From Notospermus geniculatus (taxonomy: Eukaryota > Nemertea > Pilidiophora > Heteronemertea > Lineidae): a DNA stretch of 64,000 nt. The stretch spans positions 210,843 to 274,842 of the forward strand of contig NMRB01000082.1 of NCBI GenBank assembly GCA_002633025.1, read 5' to 3'. The notes under the pieces were generated by a model that was not told where the DNA came from, did no database searches, and saw only the letters and a program-made list of their open reading frames with translations. Both the position numbers and the translations under genes were made by a program. Positions 1 to 12,400 of the stretch are shown here, piece by piece (the stretch's first letter is position 1; each line of letters begins with the position of its first letter).

Positions 1-1583
1 ACGATGAGTGACTAAGAAACTGCCAGTGGAGTGAGTCTTTAAGAGGGACGGGGGAGGGGGTGATGCATGATCATTAATGTTAATAATGAGTGTAGTGCAT
101 TGATCACGTGTGCTTCCCATGCGCACTACGTCAGATCATGAGATGAGGAGACTAACCCCCAACAGAGCTTGCAATGCCAACCCGATTGAGAAACATCGTA
201 GAGAAGTTGTCCAACATGCTTACTGCACATCATGCCCTGATGAAGATATTAAATTACACGTACAGCTCTTCCTCACTTCAGTCATAAAGGCACGGTTAAA
301 AGGGAAGGAGCTCCTGTACAATGAATACCCGGGAATCGACTTTAAGGAGTACGAGACAATACAGCGAAGGGAATTCATGTACCAGCAGAGATATACGATG
401 AGAATTATGAAGATATACAAAGTAGGTTCATTCCAAAATACTTCGGTGCTAGGCCTATCATAAAGGAATCCTCTCTTTATCTTCAGTCCACAAAGTTATC
501 TAGTTGCAATCACTTGCCACCAACGACACCAGCCAGACGTTTCATTTTATAACAATAACGATGTAGGATCAGCAAATGGACTGCCATCTTACGGATTACA
601 CATCAACTTGAATCCTGTCTACCATGAATATAATATTCACGTGTCTACCTAGTTCACATCTCACAGTGGTCCATCAGCATTCAATTCCCGGCAAACTTGA
701 AGCAAACACTATTAGACTACTGGTAGGAGCTTGTAGGACGCAAACATCACGCACCAATAATGCCACTGTATTTAGAGTTTATTTGCTCTGAACATAATAC
801 TTTGGATTTTTTTTGGGTCACTGTACTGAATTTTAACTTATCCTTTGCAGGGAGAAACTGCCCTAAAAAATATAACTCAGCATTTTTTGCACACAGAGCT
901 GGATGACGGATTGTGTGGTGTAACGTTCCAACTTAGAATGAAGTACGTTATTTTTGGTAAGTGAGCCTACTCTGGACGTCGGACGTGAAATCCGGGCAGA
1001 AGTATCGACACTTCTTTTTTCGTTTTACTTTATTCAAACTATTTTTCTTTTAAAATTTCTTTTCATCATTTGAAATCTGTTGGATCATTTACTGGAAGTA
1101 AGCTTCAGGGGAAGGATTGGAACTTGGACTTTAAAGTGTCCCCACTGGCAGCTTTGCTAATGGGCTCAAATGTATAAACAAATTCTCACGCATGGTGCCT
1201 ATGCTCACCAATGTAAATATCGTTTCAGGAAATGTCTACAACGGAAAGATGTATACGGATATCTGTAGGCAAAATGTGGCATGGAATCGCCTTCACGTCA
1301 GGGAGAGGAAAGCTCTAAATTTGTACGGAAAACAATGTGACCACTGTCTGGTAAGTCACGAACATATCCATCTACAAAACTGCAAATAGCCTTTCAAGGG
1401 CACGACACATATTATATTATAATGTATTTATTTGATAAGGCGAGGTACATGTATTGACGCTGAGCACCAACACCACTAGGACCGAGACACATTTTGCACA
1501 AGAAATCATCAGTCCAATGTCATCCGTTACTCATTGACATCATTTTTCGTTTTTCAAGGTGACCCCCTGCTGGCGTCGAGACT
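1..1583 (+). pseudogene. Partial second copy of the TIMP gene, broken in its last exon
   Basis: This segment matches 12753-14335 at a constant offset of 12,752; the reading frames I could compare are identical. It contains the same TIMP exons at about 166-421, 851-956, 1229-1350 and the first 25 bases of exon 4 (1559-1583). At 1583/1584 the match stops abruptly and TIMP frame reads GAC then TAA, so the C-terminal cysteine domain is lost. The copy may extend left of the window. Complete identity over introns and exons, in a region where other duplicates differ by several percent, fits either a very recent duplication or an assembly error, and the 62-N gap lies just upstream of the intact copy. 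No evidence of expression can be read from sequence. Confidence 0.8.
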
Positions 1584-1724
1584 AAGTTTGATCTCGCATG
1601 TCGTCCAGTTGGACGTGTGTACGTCCAACGGTCGGAGGATCATATGGTCGTATTGTATTCACAGGAATGTCTTCAGTTCATACAATGGGGTTCGACAGAG
1701 AAGAGTCTGGCTGAGGAAGACTAG
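1584..1724 (+). other. Possible coding tail of an unknown gene fused to the broken TIMP copy
   Basis: Immediately after the TIMP breakpoint a frame of 46 codons (beginning K-F-D-L, ending A-E-E-D before TAG at 1722-1724) has a protein-like composition. It is not in the TIMP frame, and upstream it meets a stop at 1560. It could be the last exon of an unrelated gene joined at the breakpoint, or chance. I do not recognise a family. Confidence 0.2.
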
Positions 1725-4700
1725 ACCTACTTTCTTCCTATAGGTATTCAAATGCTGTAGGCTGATTCCCTTCAGTTACCCCCGGACGCTCACCACAAAG
1801 TTAATACACGTTTTCTTTTCTCCTCGTACAGGCAGCATTTGTTCCATTCGTCCAAAAAGGCCAAATAGTTTGCTGTCATCCCCATTCATAACGTTAGCAT
1901 ATATCACCAGGAACCTCATCATCCCCGAGGGCTGAGGCATTGATATTACTATCCAAATCGATTCGTGAATTTTCAAGGTCAGCTGTCTGTTTTGTTTAAT
2001 CCGCATACAGTCCATCATCATTATATCATTGTAATTGTTTGTTAAGATGATGAATATCTGGCGATATTGATTATGCCGTTTTCCACAATGTCATATACCA
2101 ACCTATGTTCTCGTGGTGCAATGATAACAAAACACATTATTCTTTAGTTTTTGTAATTCTACTGTTTATTAATTTTCATGTTATTTATTCGCACTATTTG
2201 GTCATCTTCTCAATAATTGTCATATTCACATAAATTTTATTTGCATACATAGTATACCTAGTTTTCCTCTTAGTAACTGTGAAGACCGCCAGTGACGTCA
2301 TCATTTTACTGGCGGGAGATTTTTCTACACAAATCACATATTATAATGCGTCTCATTAATATTAATCACTCTCACAGGTAATGTAATCTACAATGCATTT
2401 TTACATTTCTTAATTTGGCTAAGCCTCGCCGGGCGAAATTGTACTTCAAGGCACTGTACTTTGTACAGGTCGTTCCAATAATCAGAATTACAATCTTCGA
2501 CATCGAATAATTTCAAATAATATCTACATGCGGCTCAGACCATATCAACTGAACACAGAGTAGATAAGGTGCCATGGTCATAAGTGATGATAAAAAGCAA
2601 ATTTTCAGCAAGGTTCATACACCCAAGGAGTTCCATTATTTAACATGTTATTGTTTACTATGTAAAGTACATTATACACGTATTGCTAGAATTGCTGTCT
2701 ACTAGGATATCGGAAAAAGTACAACACAACCTCTCTATTAAGGACATCCTTGTCGCTGATGTCCCTAAAAAGTGACTGTCCGAATTTCATTGGTCATGAC
2801 CACAACAGAATGGATTCAAATTTGGTATCCAGAAGGTTCTGGTAAACAGAGGTTCATCTATTGTAGGCCTAATCAAAGTTGGTATAAAGGCCTAGGGGTC
2901 TGCTTTATCAATTCTAAGTAAAAGGCATACACAGATAGTTGATTGAATTTAGATACCACGAGGTTACCTTAACATTTCAGTGACCTTGCCGACGAACCTC
3001 TCCACGGCAGGTCACGATGCACAGAATCTATTACTTATGACCATGGCATTACAAAATGTACAATATTTCTCAATCGATATGTCATTTGAAATATCATGAT
3101 ATATACATTTGACTAGACGCTATTTTGGCACTTTAATACCTTCCAAAAGTGAAGACCACCTAAATATATTGCAAAATCACACATTATTGGTAAACTACTC
3201 TAGACTACACTCATTCTTTGGAACATCATTTATACACACACAGAATAATGACATGATGACAAAATGATTCATTTGTTCATACTCAGATCACCTTATTCCC
3301 AATTCATTTGCCATGGCAGGAACTTACAGTGCAGTACAGACCCCTGTGTTACGTTTTGCCAATATTCAAGTTGTAGACCTAATACGGAGAAAGTTGATGA
3401 AAACCTGCTACCTTATTAGGCCCTCGTTGGACAATCATGCGGTCCGTAAATTGACTGGTTCTCTATCTTTCCACGTGCTTGAGCCATGCGGATGGTCTGG
3501 TGGAAACCGTAAGGAAACAAAAAGTGGTGAATTGTCGATTGAAAGCCAACTCGCACGAGGAAACTCTCACGAAGAGTTTGAGAGGATCCTTGTCTGCCAT
3601 GGTTGTGCAAGGGATGGTCAAGTTGCCAATCAGTGCAACTGACCTGTAAGCTTTGTTGATCAGCATCTACATGCAGGCTATATATTTTATGATGACTGTA
3701 ACCACAAGCATGAACAAATAAAAGCTGCTATCAACAAGGTATCTCTTATACCGGTATCTGTACACTAAACTACCGACGATATCCTATCTAACTACTTGCA
3801 TATAAATTTACACGTAAATACATATTTCGATATTGTGTCAAACATTTACTTGTATAATGACTGAATTAAGCTGGTAAAAGCCTCGATTATCATATAATTT
3901 GAAATTTTAATTTGTTCACGATCTGGTTGAGTTTTGGAGCTTGAGCTTCACAATCATGGATTCATGAACTGACAAAAAAGAATGTATAGTCAGAAAAAAT
4001 GGGAGGAAAATTGAATTTGACATCGTTAAAACTCGGAATTACATTTTTCATTTGACAACATGAATGCAATATGAAGTACCGGTAGGCCCTATTTATTCTT
4101 TGATGTCATTATTTTCACAATGCTACCAACAACTGAAATCCACCGAGAAAATTGAGTAAGTCGGAGATGCAACATCTGTGGACTTCCTCGGTTTGATCCT
4201 TAGTACATGTAGATGGCTGTGGAATAAGGACACCGGTGAGGATGGACTTCATCGGTCCGATAGGAAATGATGTCATGTTTCTACCCTATACTTCATGTAG
4301 AAGTACAAGTACAGACAAACCACCTGAGTCAATGACGATCTTGCTGTTGCCTTGGTGGTACATGTAGCCTATGTGGACGACGTCACACAATTATCTACCT
4401 CTAACTACAATAGCCATAATAAAATATCATCCGATGACACTATAGAGCCATTAGACAGGCCTCTAATGAAGGTATACATATATGACGAACAAAATGACCG
4501 TCCTCTCAAGAGGACAACGGCAGCGAAATGTTTTGAAGACATGGCTAATATCTAAAAGGCCAAGAGAAAGAATTGTGTGGACTGAATCTCCCCCACAACT
4601 GCTGACTGCAGTGAATTCACTGCAGGAGACTGGTCAGTTTTCGGCCACCGAGAAGCTTGAAAATGCCATCACAGATTGTCTCAAACTTCCTTTAGCTTTA

Positions 4701-4838
4701 AACTGTATCGTAATATCATTGACTGTGCTAGTCGAAAGCATTAGTGTTGTTGTAGTATGTCAAATAAGCTGACATTACGAAAGCGAATTTAGAAAATTTG
4801 TTCATTTAATTACATTGCGTCATACAGTTCAATGGATG

Positions 4839-4899
4839 CATTAGCTTGGCATAGATGTTGATTTGTCTCAGACAAATCAACATTTCTGCCAAGCTAATG
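4839..4899. repeat. Near-perfect 61-bp hairpin with a one-base loop
   Basis: The arms at 4839-4868 and 4870-4899 are complementary over 30 bases with two or three mismatches; the arm starts CATTAGCTTGGCA. A loop of one base is too tight for a standard microRNA precursor, so an inverted micro-duplication or a small foldback element is more likely. Confidence 0.7.
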
Positions 4900-5890
4900 G
4901 GTCAAATTTGCGCTTTTTCACGTCTTTATTCAAAGAAATCTCTTTTTGTATCCGTCCTTAGTATGATTAGTAGAAGTTTGAATTCGTACGTTTCCCTCTC
5001 AGAACAGGACGATGACTAGTCGGTAGTTAAGTTGTCTCGATGGGAAGTTCGTGATCACAAAATTGTTTTAGCTGGAAGAAGCAACAAAACCAAGAATGCC
5101 ATAATACATGTACATCGCAATTTCATTCGTTAGAATTTGGTCAAAACATATGTTGAGGTCTATAGAAACTCACAGAACATTGTTCACAACCTTTTATAGC
5201 TTACCCATTTAAAAACAATATTTTTGAGTGCCTCGTGGTGTCATGAGTTATCCGTAGGCCTACTGGCTCTGTCCGCCAGATGGTTGATGAACACTTCACG
5301 AACACTTCAAGAGAGCGCTTTATCTGTGACTTTCTCAAAGCAGGAGCCTCAGCTCACGTGCAAGCAGCATAGAATTTCGACACATTCTGCCAAAGCGGGG
5401 TGTAGCAAATGCTTGAACACTTAAGTTTGAGTTAAAAGACATTTCAATGGCATTACCCCAGTAATGAAAAGTCTGATGATATAGCCTATATACAATCTAG
5501 GATATCACAATGATAAGCAGAGGAACACAGCCTAGCAAAGGATAACAACCGAAGATGGAACGCCATCCGTCATACCAATCAAAAGATATTCAAACGACCA
5601 AATGGATGAACAGCTGAAGCTTAGGTGGCCTTTGTCACAAACAGCAACAACAACAACATTATACTCACATTTCACCACCTTGTGCATCTAAAGATTAAGA
5701 TCTATTCTACATGGTGTTGATACAAGACGTGCAAGCATTCTAGGAAAGAGTGAGGTACTTTCTACTGAACTAGGCAACTACTATCTCAGAAAATACTGTC
5801 AACATGATCTTCAAGATGTTTAGCTAGCCACAGCAGAAGCACATTTTCTTTCTCGAGTCTAAGTTGTTGCAGAACTCAACGTTTCGACAG

Positions 5891-6060
5891 CCGCCGCCAT
5901 CTTGGTTTTACCTTAGAAGAATTATACTGTCAGTATAATTCCTCCAAGGTTTTACGGAGATTCATGCGCGCCCACTTACCAGGCAAGCCAAAACGTGATT
6001 GGTCCAAAATAAGGTCATTTGCATAAAAAGAAGTCCCGTAAACACAAAAGATGGCGGAGG
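5891..6060. promoter_or_regulatory. Pair of oppositely oriented YY1-like sites
   Basis: GCCGCCATCTTGG at about 5893 and AAGATGGCGG near 6048 match the YY1 core (CCGCCATNTT) on opposite strands. Such sites often sit in promoters, but no convincing gene start is adjacent, so the role is uncertain. Confidence 0.25.
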
Positions 6061-6485
6061 GAAGTCCAAACGATAAACTCGTTCAATGTAGACGCCGATC
6101 TCCTGATTTTTTCGCACTATATCGCACGATATTTTCTGGAGAGCTAATGATCTCATAATCAAGCTCATCCAGCCCTGGTACGTGGGTCATCCAGCCAAGG
6201 TAATTTTATTCCACCCTGTGCTGTACTACCCTGCTTTTATCTACGTGAAGCCCATCCAAAACAGGTGAGGTGAGGAGTGTAAAATAAGGGAAATAACTGC
6301 GGTTTAGTGTTGTCATGAGGAGGCTTCCCCTTTCCTTTTCCTTATGTTTCCACGGGCTTCCGGCGAACTGGACTGGTGTCTGCAAGGGACTAATCTACAC
6401 AGCAAAGAAGGGTTACAACTAAGAGAAAGAAGGAAATAACTCTAGCCGAGTCTAATCACCTTTTCAAGAAAATGTGAAACGATAT

Positions 6486-9400
6486 TTACATGTCTCCAAA
6501 TATTCCAGCGAAGGTTTTACGAAGGTTCTTCATCGTGTCATCCTCTTCGCCGCCCTCCTTGCCCTGTTGTGGTCTCATTGGAGGCTGGTTTGGTGCTTTT
6601 GGTTGGTCCATGTTGCTCAGTTGTTTTACGGGTGGGTGAGGACCACCAGTTGTTGGCTGTTGGTTCGGTGGCGCTGCGGCGTTCGCTTGTGGGGCTGCTT
6701 GTCCTGCTGGTTGGGGAGGTTTGCTGCGGAAGAGAATTACCCCAAATATTTTGAAAAAAATCTATTAGATGTCGTCCTGGTTATCATTGTCATACAGACC
6801 ACAACTACAGACTTTTTACTTTCACCATCACATCAAAACTCTGACCAAAAATGATCACACCACTTCATGTTACGGTATCTGTTAAGAAAAAGTCAGAAAT
6901 GGTGGATAGTGCTAATCACGTTATTGTTGCCAGCAACACTGTGGTTGGCATAAGATGATCTGAAAGTAAAGAGTGTGATAAACTGGATTGCAGGATCTCT
7001 AAGACTGCTTGGTGAGATATCGGTCAAGTCTTTCTACATGTAGAAGCAACTGTAATTGTATTGAACTGAAAAAATGAGTGAATTGAAAAAGACGCTGGTC
7101 AATACATGGTGCAAGGAACCCTTTATATTTGACATAGCGTCCACAGAGTGGATCAAAAGGTCATGATCTAAAAGGTAAAAGTGTGCTGAAATTTGCATCA
7201 ACATATAGCACGAATCAGATGCAACTCTTGTTTGTTGCATAAGCTAGAAAAAAAGACGATGAATCATTGAGAGAAGAGATTAAAAATGGTTGATATCATC
7301 CTGGTGCATCATGGTGTAAGAAAAAGACAAAATTTAAATTGATGAATTCATAAAAGATTAGCGAACTGGAGCAACTGATGCCGACGATAGCAGTATATGA
7401 ATGATCTAAACTACAAGGGTGCAAAATGTTGAACTCCTTGTGGTTCAGAAAGGGTAGCCAGCCACAGACAACATACAATAGAACGACGGTAGTGCAGAAG
7501 GCAAATCTTCAACAGGTTCACGTAGATGTCCTCCAAAAATTATTATTTCTGTGCTTTTGTTTTTAATAAAAATTGAGAAAATCTTGAAAAAAAGATCAAA
7601 GAACACCTCCCATATTGTAAGAAAAAGAAAATTCCACTGAAGCAGGGTAGGACTGACCTCTGCAATCATGGAAGTAAATGATAATTCACACTGCACACCA
7701 ACTTACATCCATCTATTAGAAGTAACGGCAGTGTTGTTGCCCATAGAACTCGATCGCATATGGCCGGGTCTAGACAATAAAAAATGATCGTGTGAGAAGA
7801 TCTCATATGGCACGACAATTCTTGCAAAATGAGGTTGTCCACTGTCGTCTTATGAAGTACACAACACAGTAACCCTCGTCTGGGCTGCCAGATTGAAATT
7901 ATCCAACACGAATGTAAAAGCAATGGAGGCTGGTCACAAAGTTTACATGAAGCGCAGACGTTACTGACACTGTAATACGAGACATGTAGCTTGAGAAGCA
8001 TTGAAAGGACTGTCAAAAATCTGTCGAATCATGTTTGAGTATTCACAGGAAGTGGGTTCTGCAAATGAAAATCACCAACTCTGTCGCACGCCCAAGGCGC
8101 CGCTGAGAGCAAAATTGACTATCTGACGGCAAACTTTCGATAGAAAACTGTCACGTGGAGCGGCGCCTTAAATGTGAACATACAGATATTTCCAATGGGT
8201 GAAGTTCCGACCCGTGTCAACTAATATAGGCTATAGGATCACACATTTCATTCAGCACGCAGGCTTTGTGAGGCATTGTGTTGATCATGCATTTGGTGCA
8301 TACATATTGCATGAAAACCCTTGATGTTATGCGTGTTATCATTGTCTTTTTGCCTTGGAAGTAGCACGTCGGAACTGTCAGCGGACCCTCTCCAACAAGA
8401 CTTTCCAACTGAGACCATCTTGGCGAGTCAAAAAGTCGCTGCAAGGAATCAACGGCTTCAAGGTTCTGAGCACAGTGGGTCACTCTTGAGTGAAGCATTG
8501 GGGTAGACACAAGGCCTTGGGGTAGACAGGCCACCGTAGTTTTGAGAAGTAAATATACCACATGCCGATGGTTTGGAATTGAACTCACACACACAACAGT
8601 CCAGAAGCTGAAGCCTCTCAAGTGTTCTCTATGTACATTTACCTAATGTTTCTAGGTGAAGTGCATGGTGCTTGGGGAAGACAAGCTAGTCCATTTCATG
8701 CATTTTTCATATACATTATTGCAAGTGGGATAACTCGTGCAGGCATTGGATTTTTATCCTAGGGTAGTAGCCACATTCCAGTGCATAGGGAAGGGGTATT
8801 CAGAATAATTTGGCAGCCATTTTGTGTTCGCAATTCAACGGTCGACTGTCAATTACAACAACTGCAATTGAAGAAGGTTCTGCACTAAAAGTGTCATGCA
8901 CCCCATGACTTACTTAACATTCTCCGGTCTCATTGGTTGTTGAGGAATTTCCTGCCTCTGCGGGTTAGGGTCTGGGCGGCCATTAACACAGTAATGTGCC
9001 AAGGCGCCCGCACTGGTGGTTTTGCTGTAAATTAAACAGAGTTAGAAATCATGATTCTCTGCGTGTCAGCCTCTTTCAGGAAGAGCAGCCTCTTTCGGGA
9101 AGAGAGGCCATGGGGCATGATTCAGTCCCCATTGTGCAGTCCTATGGGCGACTTCACCAAGAACAGAGTTTCGGCGTGATAAGGTCCAAACTTCCATTCA
9201 TTTATGCCCCGATCATGCCCGCCAATATGGTCAAACAATGCAGATTGAGGCAGAAATAAGGCATGACTGAAGCATGACGGAGGCATAAATAAGGCATGAC
9301 TGACACACTGCTGCCTCTGTGTAAGAAACATGAGAGAGACTTCCAATGTAGAGCATTTTAGAGCACTGTACATCGTAGTGACCAATTCATAGCATTACCG

Positions 9401-12400
9401 GTAGATCATGAAGTCAGTGGAGTTAGTAAACATGGTCGTGCATTTTTTCAGTCCTTCTTACCCACACATAAAGTGGGCAGGAAAGTCCTCCAGCAAAATC
9501 ACATAAGGGACTACAAATGTTCGATCGGTCAGCCATTTGGGGGGGGGGGTCAGAGAATATAAACCTTTCCATCCTTTTGGGATAAGTCAACACAATGCCT
9601 CCAGAGTCTGTGGGCCTTATATGCCCCAAGTTAGTCTATCCCTATCTTTGAAGACCAAGAAGTATTATACAAAAAGTTATCTCAATGACACTCTCACGAA
9701 TAGAACGTATAACGCTAAAACCACTCGGGATATGAAAATAAAACTGTAAGTCAGGATCCATGAATGAAAACCCACCCACCTCATGGTGTTGACCGGCTTG
9801 CACATCTGCTGGATGCGAGCCACGACAAGGTCGGATATTAACTTGCGATCTTCTTCTTGCGATTCTCCCAACAAAGTCATTGACGAGTCATTCACCTGCA
9901 GACCAAGACAATACCGACGATAAGAGATGATGGCTGGGTGAAATGACTCATTCCCAATGTCCACTGTAGGTGGTCACCTTGGTCGTTTTGAAAGACGAAG
10001 CCAAGGGGTTGAAATGAAAGCTGAACGATGCCGCCAGGCACCCAGGAAACTCACCTCTATAATCACCTCCTTGCCGTCCTTTCCCATGATCCCTTCCACC
10101 GCCAATATATCCAACCCACCAAATATCTGACTACATTCATCAACCCACAGCTTGTACCTGAAAGGTTGGCAAAAAGAACGAATCAACTTCCGAAGAATTG
10201 TTCATATCAGGCAACACTCTGCCTGGATTGTGTCTTGGTGCAAACCACCTTCACAACAGCAACACACTGAAAAGCTCGGAGAAAGTGAAATTTTTGGGAA
10301 AATGGCTGCTGGTTCTGCCATGCAGTAAAAGACTTATATATGAAGAGTAAACGTACTTTTCGTTCATTGCTATCTGCTCCAGCATGGCCGACCCAGTGTT
10401 TGCTTTCCAGTTGCCCGAGATTGACTTTCGCCTGAAAGCAGAAATGAAATGGATTTTTCACCCGTTGAATAATCATTTCAGGATGAAGCCAAGTGCATCA
10501 TATCAAGGTCTCGCTATCAATTATTCTCTTACATCAAAAATTCATAAGTGAACGATGAGTTTTTGCTTACATGAATGCTTTATAATTATTTCCTATCTTC
10601 TGTACATGAATATCATATTTCCCATCTACATAAGGCTCTGTTGTTGAATAGCAGTTCGTCACAGCCACAACGCTTGCGATATCTTGAAAATCGTAGTGGT
10701 TGTTGCATTTCACCTGAAATCGACAGATAGTGAAAAGTGGAATAAGATTAGTAGAAGTCATCAAGGCGGCTGTTGTGAAAAATGCTGGATTGACAACTTT
10801 GGGGGAACTCAGTGATTTGATAATCTGCTATTTACCTTCCCCATTCCAGAATGTGCGTGTCCAATTTTCACCACGACTGGGAACTTAGGTGTAGTCAACT
10901 GGAATAAAAAAGCAAAAGATTACTGTAATCGACGCCTCAAATATTTGAACGTCTTCATCAGCAACAACGTCATGAACGTTTGCGTATTGCTTTATATTCG
11001 GTGGTGCAGCTTCAAGCTTGGTGCTACTGAGCTGAGATTCAGTAGAGAAATAAATTATAAGAGATGGTTTCTTTTATACGTATTTATGGTCTAGGACAAA
11101 GATGCTGTGCCGTAATAATCCCGCGGGTTCGATTCCCGGCCGAGTCACCACATTGCATTCACATCTAGTGAACAAGCTGATCCTTGAGTTCCCCAGAAAT
11201 GTTTGTGGAGAGATTGCTGATTTTCCCAGGAAGTGGAACTTGATCTGGATTGCATATAGCTAGCTAATTATGTGAAGTGCCTTTGACACTGTGCTGCAGT
11301 AAAAAGGTGTTATATTATAGCTTTCACTAATTTACCAATGAGTAATAATTATTTAGGCCTACTTATTAGATGGATGCGTATAGAGCAACATCTTAGGATT
11401 GTAAAAATATACATGTAGGCTGTTTTGGTAAATTGCTCTAATTATGCCAGTATACGAGGCAAATTGACTTCGCCTGCAACGAGTGTTCGCAGTGAAATAC
11501 GCCGTCATCAGATCTGATTTTTAATCAAAAATGTTGATGTTCAAGATCTGATGGCGCCATTGTGTCTTTTGTGCATAACTCTAATGGGGCCCTTGAGTGA
11601 TGCAATTATGAATAATTCACAATTTTGTTCAAATCCACACAAATCTCCACGACAGATTGCACTTGACTCAATCAGTGCATGTTGAGTTGCACTACCATGG
11701 TGATGGTAGATACGTTGCCAGCTAACGGTGTTCGTACCGTACTCCTGCATTAATTGCTTCCTGGATTTATTAGTCGCTGCGCAGTTACACGCGGATGCAA
11801 GTTAGTTAAAAACTGATCACACGTTTTACAATCTAAGGATACCTGGGTTTTATGCAGCTTGCGAGATACAGCGATATTATTCACAGATACGGAAAGACAA
11901 GAGGAAAAGGTGAGTGTCAAAACTTTTCACTCGACGTACACCGACTTTAGGTCGAATTTTAGAGGGACTAGGATACCTCCTTTGGCACCTCCAGTTTCTG
12001 CCCGATGTAGGCCTAGGCCTACATGTAAGAAGTTGAGGCCGTGGATTATGTAATGGTGCGTGTGTACATCATCTGTGCATTCAAGGCGTTCGTGTAGGCG
12101 AGGGGTTGGGACGGCCTAAAATCTCAGAATAATCTATCCTCCGGAGGTTCTCGGGGCTTCTGCAATGCCCTCCTTCGCTATACACAAGTTTCCCTTTTTG
12201 AATGCTTAGATTGGCGCAGCGTTAGAACAGCTCTGCGGATTCGAATCTCGGTCAGCCACTTCGTGATCGAACAAGGTATATGAAAAGTTTGGCTTTAAGA
12301 CTAAATGTCATGCTCACAGTTGGATATGACTGAAAGAGGTCTTGGATAACTTCAAAAGCTAATACATTGTACTCTTTGAACAAAATATGAAATGGTCCAT

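Larger units (their letters stand above)
1725..6485. other. About 4.8 kb downstream of synapsin, no gene recognised
   Basis: The reading frames here (for example 3313-3642 and 4352-4555) are short, overlap on both strands and resemble no family I know. The stretch holds the hairpin at 4839-4899, a short palindrome near 5912-5943 (GAATTATACTG with its complement), two YY1-like sites near 5891 and 6051, and several TACATGTA octamers. Part of it is presumably synapsin 3' UTR. Confidence 0.5.

Noticed and set aside
4839-4899. Hairpin as a microRNA precursor
   Set aside because: The loop is a single base, too small for a normal precursor.
8217-8621. 134-codon minus-strand frame in a synapsin intron
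   Set aside because: Splice phases of the flanking synapsin exons already fit without it, and no family is recognised.
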